Origin: Nitriliruptoraceae bacterium
GTDB lineage: Bacteria > Actinomycetota > Nitriliruptoria > Nitriliruptorales > Nitriliruptoraceae
DNA: 10,481 nucleotides
Reading direction: 5' to 3'
Assembly: GCA_007117945.1 (NCBI GenBank)
Contig: SKTN01000152.1
Location: forward strand, 1-10,481
Positions 5,756-10,481 of the stretch are shown piece after piece (positions within the stretch are counted from its first letter, which is position 1; each line of letters opens with the position of its first letter). The translations under genes were made by a program, and so were the position numbers. The notes under the pieces are model-generated. The model had not been told where the DNA came from. It searched no databases and saw only the letters and a program-made list of their open reading frames with translations.

Positions 5756-5770
5756 GCCGGGCGACCCGGC
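5756..5770. terminator. Tight terminator-like hairpin between convergent genes
   Basis: GCCGGG-CGA-CCCGGC is a perfect 6-bp all-GC stem with a three-base loop, filling the end of the 36-base gap between the flavin-fold gene and the DUF3253-like stop at 5771. It probably serves both strands. There is no T-tract. Confidence 0.5.
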
Positions 5771-6025
5771 TCAGCGACCCGCGGCACGACGGATGCGGAC
5801 CGGCCCACGGAAGCGGGAGGGGTCGACCACCCGACCCCGCTGGGGGAGCTCCACCTCGCCGACGACGCGACGCGCGGCCTCGGAGGGACGGATGGTCGCG
5901 GTGCGGGCGCGTCCGGCGAGCAGCTCGCGGATCGCGGCCTCCAGCGCCCGGTCCTCGGGCCGGACCCGGCTGCCCGGCGGGTGACTGCCACCGCTGAGCC
6001 GCGGTGGTGGGACCTGCGGCGACAC
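5771..6025 (-). CDS. Short DUF3253-like protein with apparent internal deletion
   Basis: An 84-residue basic protein. Residues 27-55 (ALEAAIRELLAGRA, then TIRPSEAARRVV) match the first helix and the PSE-x-AR recognition segment of DUF3253, a small winged-helix-like family of unknown function. Residues 57-80 (EVELPQRGRVVDP, then RGPVRIRR) match its C-terminal wing, where the usual ending is a DP plus GPIR/GPVR motif. From memory, full members have roughly 25-30 residues between these parts, including a W-R-x-x-M and an A-A-x-L-x-x-x-G helix; these are missing here, in frame, near residue 56. The GTG at 6023-6025 is the only good start; no strong ribosome binding site is seen, so the start is uncertain. 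It converges on the flavin-fold gene and diverges from the amidase. It may be a degenerate gene or a minimal variant. Confidence 0.6.
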   Translation of the reverse strand: MSPQVPPPRLSGGSHPPGSRVRPEDRALEAAIRELLAGRARTATIRPSEAARRVVGEVELPQRGRVVDPSRFRGPVRIRRAAGR

Positions 6026-6089
6026 ACCGACGACCCAGGATCGTCACCCCACGGCGACGTGGCCGAGAAGGGGGGAAACACGCCCTCCC

Positions 6090-6095
6090 TAGCGT
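6090..6095 (+). promoter_or_regulatory. -10-like box for the secreted amidase
   Basis: TAGCGT fits the TANNNT pattern and would start transcription near 6102, leaving a leader of about 44 bases with GAAAGG (6133-6138) as ribosome binding site. No convincing -35 is seen. The 120-base divergent gap to the DUF3253-like gene holds nothing else clear. Confidence 0.35.
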
Positions 6096-6145
6096 CCCGC
6101 TGTCCGCGACATCCGGCTCGCGGTGTCTCCCCGAAAGGCTCCCGC

Positions 6146-7903
6146 ATGGAACGCTCCCGCACAGCTCGGCTGCTGATCGCAGCCGCGATGCTCCTCGGCA
6201 CCGTCGCCTTCGTGCCTCCAGGCCAGGGCGGCGCGCCCCCGGCCGTCCCGGCAGCCCCCCAGGCCAACCAGACCTTCGAGTGGGTCGAGGCGACCCTGGA
6301 GGACGTCCAGACCGCCCTGGTCACCCGACGGATCAGTTGTCGTGCGTTGATCCAGGGCTACATCGATCGCATCGAGGCCTACGACCGCCAGGGCCCCGAG
6401 CTGCGCAGCATCATCGCGCTCAACCCGGGCGCGCTCGAGGACGCCGACGCCCTCGATGCCCAGCCCGGCCTCAGCCGCGGCGCGAACACCGGCAGCCTGC
6501 ACTGCGTCCCGGTCCTGGTGAAGGACAACGTGGACGTGGCCGGCATGCCCACCACGGCCGGCTCCATCGCGATGGTCGACACCGTGCCCCCGGATGACGC
6601 CTTCGTCGTCGAGCAGCTGCGTGCCGAGGGGGCGATCATCCTCGCCAAGGCCAACTTGGACAAGTTCGCCTTCGGTTTCGGCGGCAGCAGCAACGCCGCC
6701 CTCGCCGGGCAGGCCACCAACCCCTACCGGCCAGGCTTCGGTCCCGGGGGCTCGAGCAGCGGCAGCGCGGTCGGGGTGTCGGCCAACCTCGGCATGCTCG
6801 CGATCGGCACCGACACCGGCGGGTCACTGCGGGTACCGGCGACGGTCAACGGGATCGTCTCGATCCGCCCGAGCATGCGACTGCTGAGCCAGGACGGCAT
6901 CGTCCCGTTGGCGCTGTTCCAGGACACCGCCGGCCCCATGTGCCGCGCCGTCGAGGACTGCGCGCGGATGCTCGATGTGATGGCCGGTTTCGACGGCTCG
7001 GAGCTCAGTGGCCAGTTCACCCTGCCGCTGCAGCGTGACGACACCGGCGTCCTGATCGACTCCGCCGAGGAGTTCGCGGCGATCGTCGGCACCGCGCCGG
7101 GCGCCTACGAGGCGGCGCTGGACCCCGAGGCGCTCGAGGGCGCCCGGATCGGCGTGGTCCGTGCCCTGTTCGGGAGCGACCCGGACGTCAACGCGCAGCT
7201 CGAGGCCGCCATCGAGCAGATGGAACGCGCCGGGGCGACCGTGGAGGACGTGACGGTCCCCGAACTGAGCGTGGTCACGGGCTTCGTGAGCATGAGCGCC
7301 TACGAGTTCTACGACCAGCTGACCACCTACCTCCAGTCCTGGCCGCTCGAGGAGGGCGACACCCGTCCCTTCTCCTTCGACGAGGTCGCCGAGCGCGTGA
7401 CCGAGCGCGGCAACACCTTCGTGCAGCGGCGCAACGCCGGTCAGGACCGCTTCAACAACGACACCTACAACCGCAACACCCTCGAGCGTCCCGACATCGT
7501 GCGGGCCCGCATCGATGCCGCCCTCGACAACACCGACCTGGAGGGCAACGTCCTCGGCGAGCCCTACGACGCCCTCATGTACCCGTCCGTGGTCTCGTTG
7601 CCACGCCAAGGCTCGCCCGCAGCGGGCTTCAACAACCGCATCAGCCCCTACGCCGGCTACCCGGCCATGACCATGCCGGCCGGGTTCACCGAGGCGACCG
7701 ACGCACGACCGGCGCTGCCGGTCGGGATGGAGTTCCTCGGCCGTGAGTTCGACGAGGCGACCCTGATCGGGCTGGCCTACGGCTACCAGAGCGTGGTCGA
7801 GGGCACCGCTCTCGCCCGCCAGTCACCGACGACCACACCGGAGCTGGAAGGGGCTCCGACCAACCCGCCGGGACGGCCGGCGACCCGCCCCGGTCGCCGC
7901 TGA
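6146..7903 (+). CDS. Secreted amidase-signature-family hydrolase
   Basis: A 585-residue enzyme with a Sec signal peptide: basic RSRTAR, the hydrophobic core LLIAAAMLLGTVAFV (9-23), and Ala/Pro-rich residues with likely cleavage near PAVPA-AP (about 36). The amidase-signature domain follows. K126 in LVKDNVDVAGMPTTAGS, S203 in the GGSSSGSA block and S227 in TDTGGSLRVPATVNG form the expected Lys-cisSer-Ser triad, with the same 24-residue gap between serines as in fatty acid amide hydrolase. These enzymes hydrolyse amides to acid and ammonia; secreted members act on peptide amides or other external amides. The usual GVVGLKPT reads GIVSIRPS. The tail after about 560 is Pro/Thr/Arg-rich and probably disordered. 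The ATG at 6146 was chosen over a GTG at 5981 because GAAAGG sits seven bases before it and the signal peptide starts there. Monocistronic, ended by a strong hairpin. Substrate unknown. Confidence 0.93.
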   Translation: MERSRTARLLIAAAMLLGTVAFVPPGQGGAPPAVPAAPQANQTFEWVEATLEDVQTALVTRRISCRALIQGYIDRIEAYDRQGPELRSIIALNPGALEDADALDAQPGLSRGANTGSLHCVPVLVKDNVDVAGMPTTAGSIAMVDTVPPDDAFVVEQLRAEGAIILAKANLDKFAFGFGGSSNAALAGQATNPYRPGFGPGGSSSGSAVGVSANLGMLAIGTDTGGSLRVPATVNGIVSIRPSMRLLSQDGIVPLALFQDTAGPMCRAVEDCARMLDVMAGFDGSELSGQFTLPLQRDDTGVLIDSAEEFAAIVGTAPGAYEAALDPEALEGARIGVVRALFGSDPDVNAQLEAAIEQMERAGATVEDVTVPELSVVTGFVSMSAYEFYDQLTTYLQSWPLEEGDTRPFSFDEVAERVTERGNTFVQRRNAGQDRFNNDTYNRNTLERPDIVRARIDAALDNTDLEGNVLGEPYDALMYPSVVSLPRQGSPAAGFNNRISPYAGYPAMTMPAGFTEATDARPALPVGMEFLGREFDEATLIGLAYGYQSVVEGTALARQSPTTTPELEGAPTNPPGRPATRPGRR

Positions 7904-7927
7904 TCAGCAGCGACCACCGCAGCACCT

Positions 7928-7964
7928 GATCGGGGGCCCACTGCAGGGCGGTGGGCCCCCGATC
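7928..7964. terminator. Strong bidirectional terminator, perfect 14-bp stem
   Basis: GATCGGGGGCCCAC (7928-7941) and GTGGGCCCCCGATC (7951-7964) are perfect inverted repeats around a nine-base loop, 24 bases after the amidase stop in the 102-base convergent gap. This is the strongest hairpin in the window. It lacks a T-tract but should stop transcription from both sides. Confidence 0.8.
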
Positions 7965-7983
7965 GCTGCCTCGCCCACGGCAG

Positions 7984-8005
7984 GCCGGTACCACCTGGCA
8001 CCGGC
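7984..8005 (-). terminator. Second hairpin directly after the FAD-oxidoreductase stop
   Basis: GCCGGT (7984-7989) and ACCGGC (8000-8005) form a perfect 6-bp stem with a 10-base loop, directly abutting the stop codon at 8006-8008 on the minus strand. It may act with the larger hairpin as a tandem terminator. Confidence 0.4.
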
Positions 8006-9445
8006 TCAGGCCGTCAACACCCGCAACGCCGAGCGGGCGGCGTGGTAGCCGGCCATCCCGTGGACCCCACCGCCCGGCGGGGTGGAGGAGGAGCACAGGA
8101 ACACCCCGGGGACACCCGTGGCGTAGGGATCGAGCCCGATCCGCGGGCGCCCGATCAGTTGCAGGGGCCGGTTGGCCCCACCGCTGATGTCACCGCCGTG
8201 GAGGTTGGGGTTGGCCGCCTCGAAGTCGGCGGGCGTGGTGACGTTGCGGGCCACGACGCGTTCTGCGAACCCCGGGGCGAACCGCTCGATCTGGGCCTCG
8301 ATCAGGGGCGCCACATCCTCGGCGCACCCGTGGGGCACGTGGGCGTAGGCCCACAGGGGCGTCACGCCGTCCACCTCACGGGTCGGATCGGCGACGTGGG
8401 GCTGGGCCACCAGGGTGAAGGGCCGCTCGGGCAACTCGCCCGCCACGACCGCCGCCTCGGTGGCGGCGATCTCCTCGAAGGTGCCACCGAGGTGGAGGGT
8501 GCCGGCCCGGCGCGCCTCCGGCGCGGTCCAGGGGACGGCGCCCCGCACGGCGAGGTCGAGCTTGTAGGCGGCCGGGCCGTAGGTCCAGCGCTCGGCGCGG
8601 CGACGGTCACGGTCGGGGAGGTGGCCACCCAGCACCTCGGCGAGCACCGTCGGCGTGGTGTCGAACAGCGCGACCCGTGCCCGGGGCAGGTCACGGAAGC
8701 TGCGCACGCGCGTACCCGTCACCACCTCGCCGCTGAGCTCGGTGAGCAGGGACACCATCGCCCGCCACAGGTGCTCCGCACCGCCCTGGGCGACGGGCCA
8801 GCCGTGGCGGTGCCCGGCGGCCCCCAGCAGCACCCCGACGGCACCGGTCACGGGCTGATCGAGGCGGTTGATGGCGTGGGCGGCCATGCCACCGAACAGC
8901 GCGGCACCCCGTTCGGTGGGGAACCCCCGGGCGAGCAGGGTGGCGGGCAGCAGCGCCGGGAGGCCGGCGCGGGCCGTGGCGAAGGGGTGGCGGGGCACCC
9001 GCAGGATCGGGCCGAGCACGTCGGCGCCCAGGGCCCCGAAACGCTGCGCGGCCGCGCCGATCAGCCGGTCCCAGGCGGGGCCGTCCTCCCCGAGCTGTGC
9101 ACAGGTGCGCTCCAGGTCGCGGTAGGCGGCGACGGCGGTGCCATCGTCGAGGGGGTGGGCGCAGTCGATCTCCGCGTGCCGCCAGGTCAGCCCGTGCTCC
9201 TCCAGCGGCAGGGTGCGCAGGAAGGGGGAGGCGATGGCGAAGGGCAGGACCGCGGCGCAGTGGTCGTGGCGCAGACCCGGGACCTGTGGGTCGTCGTAGG
9301 TCCGGGTCCCGCCGCCGGGTTCGTCGGCCGCCTCGAGGACCACGACCTTGAAGCCCTCGCGGGCCAGGGCGATCGCCGCAGCCAACCCGTTGGGGCCGGA
9401 ACCGACCACCACCGCGTCGGGTTCACTCAGTCGCGTGCGGACCAC
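8006..9445 (-). CDS. PYROXD2/phytoene-desaturase-like FAD-dependent oxidoreductase
   Basis: A 479-residue flavoprotein of the CrtI-type amine-oxidase/desaturase superfamily. The N-terminal Rossmann motif is VVVGSGPNGLAAAIALA (12-28), with E38 at the end of the second strand to hold FAD ribose, then a diglycine PGGG (43-46). The C-terminal FAD-closing segment runs from about 443 with GVPGVFLCSSSTPPGGGVHG and then AGYHAAR. This C-terminal form, with HGMAGYHAA, is closest to the PYROXD2-like branch usually labelled NAD(P)/FAD-dependent oxidoreductase; it is not a proven carotenoid desaturase, and no other crt gene is present. The GTG at 9443-9445 has GAGGAG six bases upstream. It lies 42 bases after the PAP2 gene on the same strand, probably in one operon. 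The 3' end is followed by two hairpins. Substrate unknown; a lipid or isoprenoid is plausible given the membrane phosphatase partner. Confidence 0.9.
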   Translation of the reverse strand: MVRTRLSEPDAVVVGSGPNGLAAAIALAREGFKVVVLEAADEPGGGTRTYDDPQVPGLRHDHCAAVLPFAIASPFLRTLPLEEHGLTWRHAEIDCAHPLDDGTAVAAYRDLERTCAQLGEDGPAWDRLIGAAAQRFGALGADVLGPILRVPRHPFATARAGLPALLPATLLARGFPTERGAALFGGMAAHAINRLDQPVTGAVGVLLGAAGHRHGWPVAQGGAEHLWRAMVSLLTELSGEVVTGTRVRSFRDLPRARVALFDTTPTVLAEVLGGHLPDRDRRRAERWTYGPAAYKLDLAVRGAVPWTAPEARRAGTLHLGGTFEEIAATEAAVVAGELPERPFTLVAQPHVADPTREVDGVTPLWAYAHVPHGCAEDVAPLIEAQIERFAPGFAERVVARNVTTPADFEAANPNLHGGDISGGANRPLQLIGRPRIGLDPYATGVPGVFLCSSSTPPGGGVHGMAGYHAARSALRVLTA

Positions 9446-9487
9446 CTCAGGCTCCTCGGGCTCCTCGACGGATGGTGCAGGGCGACG

Positions 9488-10481
9488 CTACCCCTCGCTG
9501 CGGGCCACCTCGGGGTCCGTTGCCTCCACGGGTGCCGGATCGGCCAGCCCCAGCCGCACGAACACCCAGGGCCCCACACCGCCGACCCACGCGCCGATCA
9601 ACCCGTAGCGCGCGGCGCGCAGGGTGAGCTCCGCGGGCCCCTCCCCACCGGGGAAGGCTGCCCCGAGCCCGAGGTACAGCGCCGCGACGCCGACCAGACC
9701 CAGCAGCACCCGCGCGGCACGCCGGAGCAGGGGCCCGCGGTGGTCGAACCCGCCACGCTCCTGCAGCCACGCGAGCCCCATGCCGAAGCCCGACAGGGTG
9801 GCCGCGGCGGTGACCACGCCACTGGCACCCGTCAGCGCCGCCGCGTCCTCCACCCCGGGCCAGGGGAAGGTGACGTTGACCAGGCGGCCGGCCAGCAGCG
9901 TCGCGGGGGCGATGAAGGCCAGCCCCGCCACCAGGGCGGCCAGGACACGCTCGAGCGCGCCCACTCGGAGCCACCACCGCACCACGGGCGGCTCCAGCAC
10001 CAGGAACAGCCCCACCAGGGCCGCCCCCGCCACCACACCGGTGACCATGTCCTCGAGGAAGTGGACACCGAGGTGGATGCGCGACCAGGCGATGGCAGCG
10101 ATCAACAGCAGCAGCGCGACGCGCACGGGCCAGGAGCGCAGCGTGGCGACCAGCAGCCCCCAGATCGCCGTGGCGTTCTGGGCGTGTCCCGAGGGCAGGC
10201 CGAAGCTGGTCTCGGTGACGGCACCGAGCGCGGGGCGCAGGAAGGAGGGTCTCGGGGTGGTGAAGGCCAGCTTGAGCAGCCCGTTGAGGCTGGCGGTGAC
10301 CAGCAGCATCACGCCCAGCCGGAGCCCGAACCGCCGGCTGATCGCCCAGTAGGTCAGGGGCAGCAGCAGGAGGTAGAACTCCTCGTCGCCGAGGACGGTG
10401 ATGACCGCCCACACCGGTGTGAGCCAGGCAGCGGTGTCCTGGAGGCGCTCCGCGCGGTCGAGCTGGGCGTCGTAGCGCCCC
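9488..10481 (-). CDS. PAP2-family membrane phosphatase (5' end beyond the window)
   Basis: An integral-membrane phosphatase of the type-2 phosphatidic acid phosphatase family, which removes phosphate from lipid or isoprenoid (di)phosphates at the membrane surface. All three catalytic motifs are intact: K-x6-RP (KLAFTTPRP), PSGH in GLPSGHAQNA, and SR-x5-H-x3-D (SRIHLGVHFLED) with both catalytic histidines. Early membrane helices begin at ITVLGDEEFYLLLLPLTYW. After the catalytic core, about 170 further residues hold some four to five hydrophobic segments and the block GFGMGLAWLQERGGF, a C-terminal extension seen in a subgroup of about 300-residue PAP2 proteins. A GTG exists at 10414, but the frame remains open to base 10481 and reads sensible family-like sequence (RYDAQLDRAERLQDTAAWL), so the true start is probably outside. 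Its stop is 42 bases before the FAD-oxidoreductase gene. Undecaprenyl-pyrophosphate recycling is one possible role; unproven. Confidence 0.92.
   Translation of the reverse strand, partial: GRYDAQLDRAERLQDTAAWLTPVWAVITVLGDEEFYLLLLPLTYWAISRRFGLRLGVMLLVTASLNGLLKLAFTTPRPSFLRPALGAVTETSFGLPSGHAQNATAIWGLLVATLRSWPVRVALLLLIAAIAWSRIHLGVHFLEDMVTGVVAGAALVGLFLVLEPPVVRWWLRVGALERVLAALVAGLAFIAPATLLAGRLVNVTFPWPGVEDAAALTGASGVVTAAATLSGFGMGLAWLQERGGFDHRGPLLRRAARVLLGLVGVAALYLGLGAAFPGGEGPAELTLRAARYGLIGAWVGGVGPWVFVRLGLADPAPVEATDPEVARSEG

Noticed and set aside
6074..6096. ECF-sigma promoter pattern GGAAAC followed by CGTC upstream of the amidase
   Set aside because: The spacer is only 13 bases, shorter than the usual 15-17 or more, so the match is likely accidental.
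5981..6145. Earlier GTG start for the amidase (640 residues)
   Set aside because: It would bury the signal peptide behind 55 residues and overlap the DUF3253-like gene; the ATG at 6146 has a well-placed ribosome binding site.
8006..9445. Calling the FAD oxidoreductase a true phytoene desaturase (crtI)
   Set aside because: The C-terminal motif is closer to PYROXD2-like proteins and no crtB, crtE or other carotenoid gene is present in the window.
1..10481. tRNA or rRNA genes, CRISPR arrays, insertion sequences, transposases or phage genes
   Set aside because: No repeat-spacer pattern, terminal inverted repeats, recombinase-like product or RNA-gene sequence was seen on either strand; the gaps between genes are short.

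Overview
The window is very GC-rich (about 70% or more by eye), with GTG starts, strong purine-rich ribosome binding sites and TANNNT-type -10 boxes. These traits and the protein families suggest a high-GC actinobacterium (Actinomycetota), but nothing here fixes the genus. There are eleven clear genes, no RNA genes, no mobile elements and no CRISPR array. Strand direction switches often. Every convergent junction carries a GC-rich hairpin without a T-tract, as is usual for terminators in such genomes.

Layout. 1-687: a LuxR/NarL-type response regulator on +, probably coupled to a sensor gene that ends at the left edge. 653-3426 on -: a diverged, N-terminally extended ProA-like dehydrogenase followed by a CynX/NimT-type MFS exporter, joined by a GTGA overlap; the transporter's 3' end overlaps the regulator tail to tail. 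3427-3702: a divergent control region with an operator-like palindrome and phased GGTGC repeats. 3703-4605 on +: a MerR/B12-binding regulator with the W-x9-E-H signature of CarH photoreceptors. 4643-5194 on -: a dodecin-family protein and a small DUF4190-like membrane protein. 5297-5734 on +: a pyridoxamine-phosphate-oxidase-fold flavin (or F420) protein. 5771-6025 on -: a shortened DUF3253 protein. 6146-7903 on +: a secreted amidase-signature enzyme. 8006-10481 on -: a membrane PAP2 phosphatase (5' end beyond the window) followed by a PYROXD2/phytoene-desaturase-like FAD oxidoreductase.

How they may work together. The most suggestive stretch is 3427-5734. A B12-dependent light sensor candidate lies beside a dodecin, whose family stores or quenches flavins, and a flavin-fold enzyme, with a large FAD oxidoreductase of the carotenoid-desaturase superfamily 3.4 kb further on. 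A light/flavin stress-response neighbourhood is a reasonable inference, but no shared operon shows it. The ProA-like/CynX pair is a separate transcription unit that looks like a dedicated make-or-process-and-export module rather than ordinary proline synthesis, because no proB is present and the dehydrogenase is strongly diverged.
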